Below are positions 1-8,718 of a DNA stretch of 64,000 nucleotides, one piece after another; position 1 is the stretch's first letter, and each line of letters begins with the position of its first letter. The notes beneath the pieces are model-generated. The model was not told where the DNA came from, did not search any database, and saw only the letters and a program-made list of their open reading frames with translations. This DNA comes from Mesorhizobium atlanticum (GTDB lineage: Bacteria; Pseudomonadota; Alphaproteobacteria; Rhizobiales; Rhizobiaceae): positions 558,001-622,000 of the forward strand of contig NZ_QMBQ01000002.1 in the NCBI RefSeq assembly GCF_003289965.1. The letters are read 5' to 3'. A program made the translations under genes and the position numbers.

Positions 1-231
1 CTTGCGAAGGGCGGCAATCTGAACGGAAAGATTGCTTTCCTCGACCGCGAGGCCCGGCCACGCGGCGTCCATAAGCGCCGACTTGGTGACGACCCGCCCC
101 TCTGCCGCGAGCAAGACGGCAAGGAGCGACGCGCCGCGTGCGCCGACGGCGAAAGGCCGATTATCACGGAGAAGGCATCCCTTCTCGGTGTTGAACTCGA
201 AGCGACCGAATGCGGTGTGCGGTGTCTTCAT
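1..231 (-). CDS. Winged-helix transcriptional regulator, N-terminal part, cut by window edge
   Basis: Reading leftward from an ATG at 231-229 there are 77 open codons that run off the window. The residues form an OmpR/PhoB-type winged helix: an N-terminal beta stretch (FGRFEFNTEKGCLLR), then a recognition region containing AAWPGLAVEESNLSVQIAAL. This matches the start of the regulator at 1516-3063 almost residue for residue (AWPGTAVEESNLSVQVASLR), so the missing part may likewise be TolB-like plus TPR. It is divergent from the cupin/RidA-like pair with a 118-base gap, which suggests it controls that pair. The fold call is solid; the full length and C-terminal architecture cannot be seen. Confidence 0.85.
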   Translation of the reverse strand, partial: MKTPHTAFGRFEFNTEKGCLLRDNRPFAVGARGASLLAVLLAAEGRVVTKSALMDAAWPGLAVEESNLSVQIAALRK

Positions 232-349
232 GGTTGGGAATGATACGCCCGATTTCGCAGTTTTTGGAATTTTTCGGCCCTCGTTTCAGGACTTGCGCCG
301 GCTTCGCGCGCAGATTCTGCTCCGTCCAGCAGTTGAGGTGGTGGGAGCG

Positions 350-784
350 ATGAAGAACGAAGCGATGCAACCGAAAAATGCTGATGCATTAACCGCGAAA
401 GTCGTACGCGTGAGTGACAGCTATGTGGCCGAGCAGGGATCTGTCTATCGCTCGGGAGTTTCGGCAGAGAGCGTTGGATCCAGCATGCTGTGGCTCGGGA
501 TGATTTCGCTACCTGCAGGGAAACGAACCCGCGCCCATCGCCATCGGGGGCACGAGACGGCCCTACTTATGACCGCGGGCGCAGAAATCGAGATTTGGTC
601 GGGGGCCGAGCTCGAACGGTGCGAAAAAGTCCTCCCCGGCGACTACCTGTTTATTCCGGCCGGCGTTCCGCACGTGGCCGTCAATCGAAGCACGGAAAAC
701 GCCGAGTTCCTCGGCGCCCGCAACGACCCCGCAGCGAACGAGAGCGTCGTGTTGATGCCAGAGCTCGACAACATTGTACCCTAA
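350..784 (+). CDS. Small cupin-domain protein
   Basis: A 144-residue protein with one cupin barrel. Motif 1 is seen as H-R-H-x(3)-E (HRHRGHETALLMTAG) and motif 2 as GDYLFIPAGVPH, giving a plausible three-His/one-Glu metal site. The ATG at 350 was chosen because GGTGGGAG lies just upstream; the frame stays open to position 32, but that extension overlaps the divergent regulator. The substrate cannot be deduced; small cupins act as dioxygenases, isomerases or ligand sensors. It is followed 19 bases later by a RidA-like gene on the same strand, so the two are probably co-transcribed under the divergent winged-helix regulator. Confidence 0.82.
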   Translation: MKNEAMQPKNADALTAKVVRVSDSYVAEQGSVYRSGVSAESVGSSMLWLGMISLPAGKRTRAHRHRGHETALLMTAGAEIEIWSGAELERCEKVLPGDYLFIPAGVPHVAVNRSTENAEFLGARNDPAANESVVLMPELDNIVP

Positions 785-803
785 TCAAGCCGGGAGGTGC
801 GGT

Positions 804-1286
804 ATGGCCATCATCGAACAACGTCTGGCCGCTATGGGTCTGGAACTGCCCGAGCCCCTGAAAGTTCGCGAGGGGCTGCGTATGCCTTTCGCCTGGGTCC
901 GGGTGCGCGGCACCCGCGCCTACATTTCGGGCCACGTCGCGTGCAACCGGGATGGGACATTGGCAAAACCCCTCGGTAAGGTGGGAACCGAGGTTTCGCC
1001 AGAGCAGGGTTACGCGTCAGCGCGGCTCGTTGCCCTAGCTCATCTCGCGAGCCTCAAGCGGGCTGTCGGAAACCTCGATCGGGTTACGGCTTGGCTGCGT
1101 GTCTTCGCCATGGTGAATGTTGCTCCGGATTTCAATGAGACGCCGCTGGTCACAAACGGTTATTCCGATCTGATTCTGGATCTTTACGGGCCGGACGCTG
1201 GCGCGCACGCCCGCTCGTCCATCGGTATGGCCATCCCTTTGAATGCGCCCATAAACTGCGAAGCGGAAGTTGAAATTGATGGGTGA
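804..1286 (+). CDS. RidA/YjgF/UK114-like protein
   Basis: A 160-residue protein of the YjgF/L-PSP superfamily, slightly longer than canonical RidA (about 130). Recognisable features are the early strand with YISGHVACNRDG, the central helix with ARLVALAHLASLKRAVGNLD, and the ending SSIGMAIPLNAPINCEAEVE in which the usual active-site Arg region is replaced by SSIG. Canonical RidA proteins hydrolyse reactive enamine/imine intermediates; this divergent branch (COG0251) is of unknown substrate. ATG 804 is preceded by GGGAGGTGCGG, whereas the upstream start at 774 would overlap the cupin gene. It is the second gene of a two-gene unit with the cupin. Confidence 0.82.
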   Translation: MAIIEQRLAAMGLELPEPLKVREGLRMPFAWVRVRGTRAYISGHVACNRDGTLAKPLGKVGTEVSPEQGYASARLVALAHLASLKRAVGNLDRVTAWLRVFAMVNVAPDFNETPLVTNGYSDLILDLYGPDAGAHARSSIGMAIPLNAPINCEAEVEIDG

Positions 1287-1515
1287 CCGCCTGGGTCGGA
1301 CCGCGACGTTCGGCTTGCCCAAGCGAAGATCAGGAACTGGCGCTTTCTACCGGTTCCAATCGAACGGCAGCAATGTGAGGCCTCCACCCATCTGCGACTT
1401 TTCGCTGGCGGGCCTTTGCAGCAGCCCTCACCGCCATTGTCGAAGAGCGGTGATGGACGAGCCATGGTCGGCAAGACTGCGATCGCCTTCGCGAGGCCAG
1501 GCTCTTGCGCGTACG

Positions 1516-3063
1516 TCATTCGAGACCGGCGGTCCGCAGCCCGTCGATATAGGCGGCACGATCCTGTTCCCGAACCATCGGGTAATATTTCTCCACCCAT
1601 TGGACCGACAACGTTGGATGGAGTCGTTTCGCTTCTGAAAGGGCATGTGTCGCCTCATCGAGATTCCCTGCCATTCCTGCCGCAGCGGCCAGCGTACGCC
1701 AGGCAGCGCCAAAATGTGGCCGAAGCTGCACAGCTCGATGCTCGAAACTCGCCGCGTCGAGGAATCGCTGGGCAACGAAGTGACATAGGCCCGCCACGGT
1801 CAAGATGCCCGGCTGCTGCGCGGAATCGCGAGGGCTAAGTCGCTCGGCCATCGCGAGATGGTGCAGGCCGTCCTCCGGCATTCCACCAAAGCCGTATGCT
1901 GCGCCCAGAATGACATGTGCGATGGCCAGGTTTGGATTGAGCGTGATCGCATTGGTTAGTGCGGCGACGGCCTTCTCCGATCGGCGTGCCATCACGTGCA
2001 CGTACCCGGCAGCGAAATGCGTCCAAGGATCGTCGGCATCATGCGCAATGGCTCGCTGAGCCATCTCATTCGCCTTTGGAAGAACCTCGGCCGGCTCCGC
2101 CAATCCGAGCAGCGCCCGGGAAGCCATCGTCCAGGCGAACAGGCTATTGGCACGCGGGTAGTCAGGGTCGGCGTCTATGGCCCTGCGTAGCAGTTGTTCG
2201 GCGACCGCGAGCTCGCTTTCCGAGCTCCAGCTCCAGATATGAGGCATCGCCTTCATTACGAAGCCCCAGGCGTCCAGGCTAGTGGGAGGCCGGCTGGTGT
2301 AACGCTGATGCTCTGCAGCATAGAGTTTAGGTTCGACGGCACCGATGACGCTGTCGGCGATCTGATCCTGTAGCGTGAAGAAATCAGCCAGCTGGACGTC
2401 GTACCGCTCTGTCCATAATTGGCGCCCAGTGGAGGTGTCACTCGCCTCGGCGCTGATCCTGAGCCGCTGACCCGAGCGGCGGACACTGCCGCCCAGCACG
2501 TAGCGGACTCCGAGTTCACGCCCGACCTGTTTCACGTCGATGGCTTTGTCCCTGTAGCTGTAGCTGAAGGACGAGTTGCGGGCGCAGACGAAAAGCCACC
2601 GCAGCCGCGCCAGCCGCATGATGATATCTTCAGCGAGACCCTCGGCAAAATATTGCTGCTCGGCATCGTCGCTCAGGTTGACGAAAGGGAGTACGGCAAT
2701 CGAAGGCTCTGGCTCCGCAGAATTTCGCGCGGCTGCTGCCTCGTCGAGCTTCTCGATCGCGCCGGTGAAACGGTAACCAACCCGCGGAACGGTTGCGATC
2801 CATTCTGTTCCGTCTGCCATGGAGCCGAGAAGGCGCCGCAGGGACGCGACCTGGACCGAGAGATTGCTTTCCTCGACTGCGGTCCCAGGCCAGGCGGCGT
2901 TCAGCAGTTCGGACTTGGTCAAGACCTCACCGGCGTTCCTTGCCATCGCCGACAGGAGCAGCAGCCCCCGGTAGCTGATCGCGACAGGCAGGCCCTGCCT
3001 CAGAAGCGTTCCCGCCTCGGGGTTGAGCACAAAAGGGCCAAATGCGAGCCGCTGCTCCGGCAT
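1516..3063 (-). CDS. Winged-helix regulator with TolB-like and TPR regions
   Basis: A 515-residue one-component regulator. Residues 1-100 are an OmpR/PhoB-type winged helix (LTKSELLNAAWPG, then VPRVGYRF in the wing). Around 120 starts the SIAVLPFVNLSDD motif of the TolB-like (COG5616) region found behind such DNA-binding domains, followed by the LGVRYVLGGSVRRSGQRLRI block. From about 270 to the end there are TPR-like helical pairs (for example AIAHVILGAAYGFGGMPEDG). There is no transmembrane helix, unlike CadC, so it is probably cytosolic. Nothing in the same operon is visible; the closest divergent reading frame is a small doubtful ORF at 3175. The same architecture recurs at 8719-10233. Confidence 0.88.
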   Translation of the reverse strand: MPEQRLAFGPFVLNPEAGTLLRQGLPVAISYRGLLLLSAMARNAGEVLTKSELLNAAWPGTAVEESNLSVQVASLRRLLGSMADGTEWIATVPRVGYRFTGAIEKLDEAAAARNSAEPEPSIAVLPFVNLSDDAEQQYFAEGLAEDIIMRLARLRWLFVCARNSSFSYSYRDKAIDVKQVGRELGVRYVLGGSVRRSGQRLRISAEASDTSTGRQLWTERYDVQLADFFTLQDQIADSVIGAVEPKLYAAEHQRYTSRPPTSLDAWGFVMKAMPHIWSWSSESELAVAEQLLRRAIDADPDYPRANSLFAWTMASRALLGLAEPAEVLPKANEMAQRAIAHDADDPWTHFAAGYVHVMARRSEKAVAALTNAITLNPNLAIAHVILGAAYGFGGMPEDGLHHLAMAERLSPRDSAQQPGILTVAGLCHFVAQRFLDAASFEHRAVQLRPHFGAAWRTLAAAAGMAGNLDEATHALSEAKRLHPTLSVQWVEKYYPMVREQDRAAYIDGLRTAGLE

Positions 3064-3174
3064 TAGGAGACATTATGTGTTTTCGGGGGTTTTCGGAACT
3101 GTTCGGCCGCGCTTCGATACGTTTTGTAGGAGGCCCGACATCCTGGCTCCAGATAAGCCACAGGAGAGCGTGCA

Positions 3175-3495
3175 ATGCGTGGGAGCCGTTACTACCCGAC
3201 ACTAGCAACTGAAGCCCCAACTGTACGGCCGGCTCAAAGCCCTCCCGGACGTGAGGAGGAGTTCCGTGCCGCGCTCGATCGCTACATGGCCTTCTACGCC
3301 AAACAACAAGAGACCATACACAGGCCGCCACACAGTCCGTCGAGCGGTCTGACAAACTCGATCATGCTGGCATTTGCAAGGCCGCGCTGGTTGCTCGGAG
3401 GCTGCGCAATTGACCATTCTCCTTCCGCACGCCCAGCTCTCAACGAAATGTCAGAAAACGGGATGCGCCGGGTAGCGCTGCGCATGATCGGCTGA
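3175..3495 (+). CDS. Small hypothetical ORF, doubtful
   Basis: A 106-codon frame starting at ATG 3175 behind a good GGAGAG ribosome-binding sequence and divergent from the regulator at 1516-3063. The first 50 codons look protein-like (EEEFRAALDRYMAFYAKQQE could be an amphipathic helix); the rest is rich in Pro, Ser and Arg and looks untranslated or decayed. No family is recognised. It could be the 5' end of a gene whose remainder was deleted. Confidence 0.3.
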   Translation: MRGSRYYPTLATEAPTVRPAQSPPGREEEFRAALDRYMAFYAKQQETIHRPPHSPSSGLTNSIMLAFARPRWLLGGCAIDHSPSARPALNEMSENGMRRVALRMIG

Positions 3496-3894
3496 TCGGT
3501 TTGATGGAGTAGACAATGCGCGGTGAGACAGGATTCGGTTCTGGCGAGGCATGAGTTGCTCAAGGTTATGCCAAGTAGAATGGGTGATCCGGCCTATGCG
3601 CCGATGCTGGGCAGCTTTATTTGGAAATGGTTGGGATCGCTCTTGAAGCCTCAGCAAGGCAGCGAACATGCTCCCTTGTGAGCCCCTCTTGAGCTCTACC
3701 CGAGAGGATAGCATCTGGTTGAGGCCGCTGAGGGCAGCCGTCGATGTCGCATGCAGTTTCGGAGCTGTCTCTGGCGATCGGCAAGTGCCGCTTTGACGGC
3801 GCGCGGTCTACTTTTTCTGGCACTGACCCAACTAGCTCTATCTAATGTCAAACAGCAACCGCTTGACGGTTTTGACGCTCGCCATCCTACTCAG
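3496..3894. other. Intergenic stretch, nothing recognised
   Basis: About 400 bases between the doubtful ORF and the GNAT gene. Only short overlapping frames without family signatures are present. No RNA gene, repeat or convincing terminator was seen. Confidence 0.5.
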
Positions 3895-4389
3895 CTATCC
3901 CACGTAGGACAGGACCGCATATGTGGTGCCGTTGAATTCAAATTCCGCGACTTCGTTGATCCCCATCCTTTTGTGAGCCCTAAGTGAAGGCTCATTGTCG
4001 CGCCGGATGAATAGAATGCCTTCCTGGCCGGGCAACTGCTCGCGAAGCGCTTTGAACATCAATCCGGCAATCCCTTGCCGCCGAGCCGATGCAGCGACGC
4101 AAATTGGCCCATAGACGTAAGCGCCAGCACCCCCGGGATGAGCCTCCAGCATAGCTCGCACAATTGGCACTTCTGCATGCGCCTCGATCGATGATGAAAC
4201 TAGGTATCCGATCAAACCAGCCCTGCGTGCGACTATTATCGGCATCGCCTGGATGGTGGCTTCAAACCAACCTCGTGCAAATCGGACGGAAAGCGTACCC
4301 CCGTTATACGGCAGATTGCTCTCTTGCAGTCGGAGGATGCCATCGACATCCACCTGCGACGCAACGCCTATCTCGCAATCGCCGATCAC
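3895..4389 (-). CDS. GNAT-family N-acetyltransferase
   Basis: A 164-residue single-domain GNAT protein. The acetyl-CoA binding motif A is clear in the middle: GPICVAASARRQGIAGLMFK, where RRQGIA corresponds to the Q/RxxGxG/A pyrophosphate loop. The C-terminal part carries the NEPSLRAHKRMGINEV segment, as in motif B. Its length is normal for the family. The acceptor substrate cannot be told from sequence. It stands alone on the minus strand between gene-poor stretches of the accessory region. Confidence 0.85.
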   Translation of the reverse strand: MIGDCEIGVASQVDVDGILRLQESNLPYNGGTLSVRFARGWFEATIQAMPIIVARRAGLIGYLVSSSIEAHAEVPIVRAMLEAHPGGAGAYVYGPICVAASARRQGIAGLMFKALREQLPGQEGILFIRRDNEPSLRAHKRMGINEVAEFEFNGTTYAVLSYVG

Positions 4390-4573
4390 CCGGTCAGCAC
4401 TTCCGCCCGACGTTGTCGAGTCGCAAGCGTTCAGTTAGAGGTTGGCGGTTCGTTCGATGCTTCATACACGATCACTATAATTTGCTTATCTAATATACAC
4501 CTCCGATGGTCGGCCCTGAAACGGGCGCCCGGGTGATTAACGACGAATTTCCATCACGAAGATCGCTGCAATC

Positions 4574-4677
4574 ACGACCGTTCGCGCGGCTGCCAGCACA
4601 TCGCCGTGAGTGCCGAGCAGTTTGTGATCGGTGGCCGCTACGCTCTTGGCGGCGACATCATCGGGGCGAGCTTCTAA
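4574..4677 (+). pseudogene. 3' remnant of an acyl-CoA dehydrogenase-like (flavin monooxygenase) gene
   Basis: In one frame, 4597-4677 reads HIAVSAEQFVIGGRYALGGD followed by IIGASF and a TAA stop. The intact gene at 16417-17565 ends with the same 20 residues, then ISRANF and stop. The DNA match extends upstream to about 4574, where the fragment lacks one A present in the intact copy, so the frame is broken there. Nothing further upstream resembles the protein. This is the tail of a second, deleted member of the same family, possibly left behind by recombination. Confidence 0.8.
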
Positions 4678-4802
4678 CGACAGGTTACGCACTCTCTGTC
4701 ACAGTTATCGGGTTCTGCTAGCGAAAACGAAGCCCATCCACGGCGGGTCGGACCTCTAGAGCGACGACGAACGGCGGCGCGTCCCTTAGCGTCACCCTTC
4801 TC

Positions 4803-5534
4803 TCAAGGTTGCGACGCCGGAAATGAATTCCTGAGCACGTATATTGCTATGGGTGACATCTTCGTTTCATCGCGCCACTCTATCGCATCATCTCGAGAAC
4901 CGAGCGGCTTGTGAAGCTTGGCAACATTTAGGCCCGCGCGTTCAGCGGCTCCGCTGTAATCTTCCTCCGTCCAGAAATAGTCATGAAGGACAACGTCAAC
5001 GCCCTGGATCAAGAGTTTCACCGTGTCGCCGCTCTGGAGCGGCTTGTCGTTTTCTTGAAACGAGTATGACAATGACACCCAGTTTCCTTCTGTCGCTTCT
5101 GTCGAGGAGGTCACGAAAATGATGGTTCCATCTTTCCGGAGCACCCGCTTCATTTCCTTGAGAATTCGTTCGATCTCCTCGATCCGCGACACTTCCAGAA
5201 ACACAAAGCTCGAAAAAATCAGATCGAACGTAAAATCCTCAAAAGGCAGGAGCCCGCTGAGAATGTGTTGATACTCGCCCGATCCATCTTTGGATCGAGC
5301 TTGATCGAGCATGTCCTGGCTCACGTCTACGCCAACTGCATTGAAGCCAAGGCGACTTAGAAATCGTGTTGAGCGCCCAGCGCCGCAGCCATAGTCGAGT
5401 ACGGATGCAATGGTTCCCGCATGCTCCCGGATCAGCATGGGTATGTCGCGAAATGCAAGGTATTGTGTACCCTGCATCTCAAGCTCGGCATATGCGCCGG
5501 CTTGCTTTTCATAGTCGTGAGTTTTCATGCTCAT
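4803..5534 (-). CDS. Class I SAM-dependent methyltransferase
   Basis: A 243-residue Rossmann-type methyltransferase. Motif I is VLDYGCGAGRSTRFL, the acidic residue after strand 2 is in VGVDVSQDMLDQAR, and the post-motif is FDLIFSSFVFLEV, followed by LKEMKRVLRKDGTIIFVTS. The ATG at 5534 is preferred over upstream starts because GGAAAG lies just before it and because the extra N-terminal residues have no methyltransferase character. The substrate is unknown; the general layout is that of small-molecule methyltransferases (Methyltransf_11/25). It is a single-gene unit with long non-coding flanks. Confidence 0.85.
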   Translation of the reverse strand: MSMKTHDYEKQAGAYAELEMQGTQYLAFRDIPMLIREHAGTIASVLDYGCGAGRSTRFLSRLGFNAVGVDVSQDMLDQARSKDGSGEYQHILSGLLPFEDFTFDLIFSSFVFLEVSRIEEIERILKEMKRVLRKDGTIIFVTSSTEATEGNWVSLSYSFQENDKPLQSGDTVKLLIQGVDVVLHDYFWTEEDYSGAAERAGLNVAKLHKPLGSRDDAIEWRDETKMSPIAIYVLRNSFPASQP

Positions 5535-5965
5535 TTGACTTTCCGCCGTACAAGGACCTACACCGTTGATCGTACGCGAAAGTGGGCGAATTATCACGCC
5601 GCCTTCGTCGCGTACTTTTCGGCTGAGCGTTTCAACGCTAGCGTGCGGCAGGAGTGGCGTTTGCCCCCGAAGCCCTGAGGGTTGCAACGGCTACGCCCCA
5701 ATCCCAGCGGCGCTGTCGCGGCGTCCGCCAGTCCAGCAGCAAGCCCGGCCGGCTACTTTCGGTCACGCCACGACTATGTCCCGTGAACGTCTGCTTTGAA
5801 CATCCGCAGCCCCAAACCTGCTAGTCCGCTTGCGGCCGCATTCCTGCCATTCGAAACGGCCGCAGATGACCATTCGGCCAGCTATCTGTCCTTTTTGGCT
5901 TCGATCATAGCTCGCCGTTTAACTAGCCACACCATCAACGCGGTGACTCCACCAGGCGAAATGAC
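5535..5965. other. Intergenic stretch, nothing recognised
   Basis: About 430 bases between the methyltransferase start and the stop of the HEPN-like gene. It must hold the methyltransferase promoter near its left end, but no clear promoter, repeat or RNA gene was identified. Confidence 0.45.
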
Positions 5966-7228
5966 CTAGGGGTCTGCCTCTGGCAGAGCTGCGGCTTTCA
6001 GGATGGCCCGTTCGTGCCGGTCCTGTGGATCCTTCCAGTCCACGTATTCGCTGAAGTGGGGCAGGAATTTGCGCTCCTCCTCGTCGTCGTCTGCGAAAAT
6101 TGGCCGGCGTATGCCCAGCTTCGTAGTCAGGACCACCCGATATAGACAGGCTGCGACATGTAGGAGATTGGTGCCGTTGTCAGTGACCAGCAGGTCTTGC
6201 GTCACGTCATTGCCATGCACGAAGTCGCTACGCAGCCCGTCGATGCGGTAGTAGATTGAGGACGCTAGCGTCCTATTCTTGGTGCTCGCCTTGTTGGCTC
6301 TCACAGGATGAGCCAACTCGGACAGCCGTTTGTCGCACCAATCTGCACCGTCAAGCATGTCCATCACTTGGATCTTGCCTGATCCCCCATTCGGTCCGGT
6401 ATGGAGAAGGATCTCGAAGGCACTAACCCATAGCGTGATGAGCCGGCCGATGTCGTAGAACGTTGCCTCCTGACCTCCTGGCATCATGCACGCCTGGTAC
6501 GCCATGTTGAGAGACCTGAAGATCGCCCGGTCCTCCCACTCGACATCTTCGCTCGCGAAGCGCTGTACCCAGCACCGCGAAAGTGCCTCAAATAACGGGC
6601 GATCGATCTCCGATGCACCGACTTCAGCGGGGCTGAAGCCGGCAAAGGACTGGCCATGGAAGAGGTCAACGGTGTGGACCCCCATCATCGACGGTGTGTT
6701 GGCGATCAGGTCCTCTCCGAGCCTGTCGAGCATCCAGGGGTAAATCGCAAAGCTCTCGGCCCATATCGGCCGGCGCATACCGGCGTTATGCGAGATCATT
6801 GTCGCTCGGCCACCAGTCAGCGTGGAGATGGCGACGGCATCCCGAAAGCCAGCCACCGGCGCGGTTCCCCTATAGCGCATGGGGGCGTCTTCTCGGATCA
6901 TCAGGACGGCAGGCTCAATCTTCTGGCCAAAGGCGTCGGTGAAACGGTGCAGGAATTTACGAAGGCGCGGCTGACGCCGGCACGCGGCTTTGACTCGGGC
7001 ATCCGATGGCGGGACCATTGCGAAATCCGCCATGTCGATTGCTTCACGCAGAACCGCGTTCGGCAACACCACCATCGGTATCCAGTCAATCATCGGCATG
7101 CTCCAGCAGATGGAGCAAGAATAGCAGGGATGACCCCTCTTGTCGTACCAGCCAAGTGGCGACTGTCCACCCACCAACTCATCCGATCCATGTAGCACAG
7201 CCCAATCAAAGCATGCGTTGCACAGCAA
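5966..7228 (-). CDS. Uncharacterised protein with ApeA-like HEPN motif and possible N-terminal zinc ribbon
   Basis: A protein of up to 420 residues not assignable by eye to a named family. Near residues 333-338 is R-S-D-F-V-H, within YYRIDGLRSDFVHGNDV. This fits the Rx4-6H signature of HEPN ribonuclease domains and resembles ApeA-type HEPN proteins, in which a helix like RLITLWVSAFEILL (262-275) precedes it. The first 43 residues carry C3-x2-C6 and C35-x2-C38-x2-C41, a possible zinc ribbon. That part needs a TTG start at 7228; a better ribosome site (CTGGAG) precedes ATG 7093 (residue 46), which would remove the cysteines. It stands alone, with 430 bases of empty DNA on one side and 390 on the other. 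An RNA-cutting defence role is an inference. Confidence 0.6.
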   Translation of the reverse strand: MLCNACFDWAVLHGSDELVGGQSPLGWYDKRGHPCYSCSICWSMPMIDWIPMVVLPNAVLREAIDMADFAMVPPSDARVKAACRRQPRLRKFLHRFTDAFGQKIEPAVLMIREDAPMRYRGTAPVAGFRDAVAISTLTGGRATMISHNAGMRRPIWAESFAIYPWMLDRLGEDLIANTPSMMGVHTVDLFHGQSFAGFSPAEVGASEIDRPLFEALSRCWVQRFASEDVEWEDRAIFRSLNMAYQACMMPGGQEATFYDIGRLITLWVSAFEILLHTGPNGGSGKIQVMDMLDGADWCDKRLSELAHPVRANKASTKNRTLASSIYYRIDGLRSDFVHGNDVTQDLLVTDNGTNLLHVAACLYRVVLTTKLGIRRPIFADDDEEERKFLPHFSEYVDWKDPQDRHERAILKAAALPEADP

Positions 7229-7614
7229 TGCCTGGTTTGTTGGCGGTCAGACTAGTTGGCGGCCGGTTGTTCAAGGAGCTTGACGTCCTCAAGGTCCTTT
7301 GGATCGCCAATGGCCCTTTTGTGCGCCAGCGGGCGTTTGTGGAACGCACGAGGGTTTCAAGCCCGCCGGCTGGCCGGTGCCGCCCGGGGTGTTAGGGGTT
7401 TTGGGGAGTCAGCACCGGCCAATGCGGGGTTTTGACGTGGCAATCGTTTCCTTCCGCGCCGACAATCTTGACGCGTATTAGCAATCGCTCAATTAGACTG
7501 AGTGCCCGCGACAGTCTGGGTCTAAAGGCTAAACCCCGCTTGGCCGCCAAGTGCCATGGTTTGGTTTGCTAAAAAGGCGGTTGTATATTTTAGAGACCCG
7601 TTGGAATTCCGCCA
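7229..7614. other. Intergenic stretch, nothing recognised
   Basis: About 390 bases of non-coding DNA between the HEPN-like gene and the response regulator. The protein frame of the HEPN-like gene stays open without a start codon only to 7246. No repeat or RNA gene was recognised. Confidence 0.45.
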
Positions 7615-8097
7615 CTAAGGTCGGTTGCCAGCGTCTAAGGTCGACTGCCCGTTGAGCAGCGTCGATATCGCCGTGATGATTTGCGGCATGAAAAACGGCT
7701 TAGAGATCATGATGCTGTTGGGGACACCTTCAGAAGGCCAATGCACGTCGCTGTCGCCGCTGATGTAGATCACTGGCAGAGCAGGCTTCGTCGCCCGGAT
7801 TTCGCGAGCTAAATCCCAACCCGATTTCCCCAAGCCCAGACGAATGTCGGTAACCAGAGCTTTGAACCTGTCGGGCTCTGCGCTGAATGCGGTCAACGCA
7901 CTTTCTGCATTGGCCACCCCCGTCACAGCAAAGCCAGCTTCCTCGAGTGCCACTTCGATATCCATTAGGATGAGAGTTTCGTCTTCAACGACCAGAACCG
8001 CGCGATATTCATTATACAATGCGCCCCCGACTTCGCCGGGAACGCGCAAGTGGCATATAGGTTCCGTCAGCCCTAAAACAGCGGATGAATGCGGCAT
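7615..8097 (-). CDS. Single-domain response regulator (CheY-like receiver)
   Basis: The receiver signature is complete: acidic pair in VLVVEDETLI, phospho-acceptor Asp in ALVTDIRLG, the Ser/Thr position in VIYISGDSD, and the conserved Lys in ISKPFF. There is no output domain, so it probably works by protein contact or as a phosphate sink. The N-terminus is uncertain: ATG 8097 gives about 26 extra residues before the domain, while a TTG at 8019 behind a GGGGG stretch would start almost at the domain. No histidine kinase is nearby. Confidence 0.82.
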   Translation of the reverse strand: MPHSSAVLGLTEPICHLRVPGEVGGALYNEYRAVLVVEDETLILMDIEVALEEAGFAVTGVANAESALTAFSAEPDRFKALVTDIRLGLGKSGWDLAREIRATKPALPVIYISGDSDVHWPSEGVPNSIMISKPFFMPQIITAISTLLNGQSTLDAGNRP

Positions 8098-8213
8098 TTG
8101 GCCGGCGCTCTGGACTCCCGGGCAGGGACGATTTTCCAAGGACAGATAGCCGATTCAAGCTCGAATTGACCGGTTCAGCCCAATCACTTCAGCGCCTTTC
8201 CGAGCCCTCTGCC

Positions 8214-8504
8214 CTACTCTTCCTGCCGGTAGCGTCGATCGTGAGCGACGCGGGCAAGCATTTCGGTTTTGTCGGGGCCGATGTTCGATAGGGCATTGGC
8301 GATATCCGTGGTCATCAGCCCGATGTCGGCGAGTTCGCGACTGTCCATTCGGGCGAGCGCCGAGAGTTCGCTGCGCATGCGCCAGAATTGCCAGAGCAGG
8401 ATTGGGCCTTTCACCAGCAGGCTGGCGAGGTGAAGTAAGGTCGTGGTCAACGACGCAGAGAGCTGGTTAGACTTTGGCCGCTGGAAAGTGATTGAGGAAG
8501 ACAT
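8214..8504 (-). CDS. DUF1127 (YjiS-like) small protein
   Basis: A 96-residue protein whose C-terminal half is a DUF1127 domain: WRMRSELSALARMDSRELAD, then IGLMTTDIANAL. Short DUF1127 proteins of alphaproteobacteria are often small regulators affecting RNA or phosphate and motility genes. The ATG at 8504 lies seven bases from GGAG; ATG 8510 is too close to it. It is divergent from the regulator at 8719-10233, sharing a 214-base intergenic region. A fragment of a second copy lies on the other side of that regulator (10358-10426). Confidence 0.8.
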   Translation of the reverse strand: MSSSITFQRPKSNQLSASLTTTLLHLASLLVKGPILLWQFWRMRSELSALARMDSRELADIGLMTTDIANALSNIGPDKTEMLARVAHDRRYRQEE

Positions 8505-8718
8505 TGACATTCTCCGATCCCGAGGATTTCCCGGTCGCGTACCTCGCGCCTGGAACCCGCAAATCATCTGCTATCGGCGAGCGCGGCGTCGTGACGGGCC
8601 GCTGAAACTTGGCTTAGATCGAAACGAAATTTTGCCTTCAAGAGCACTTCAGCCGACTGGCTGGATAGGTGAAACGCCAGTCGACAACTTCTTGGCCTTC
8701 AGACATGGTCGGCATGCC

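Noticed and set aside
32..349. N-terminal extension of the cupin ORF to position 32
   Set aside because: It overlaps the divergent winged-helix regulator and has no cupin or signal character; a ribosome site precedes ATG 350.
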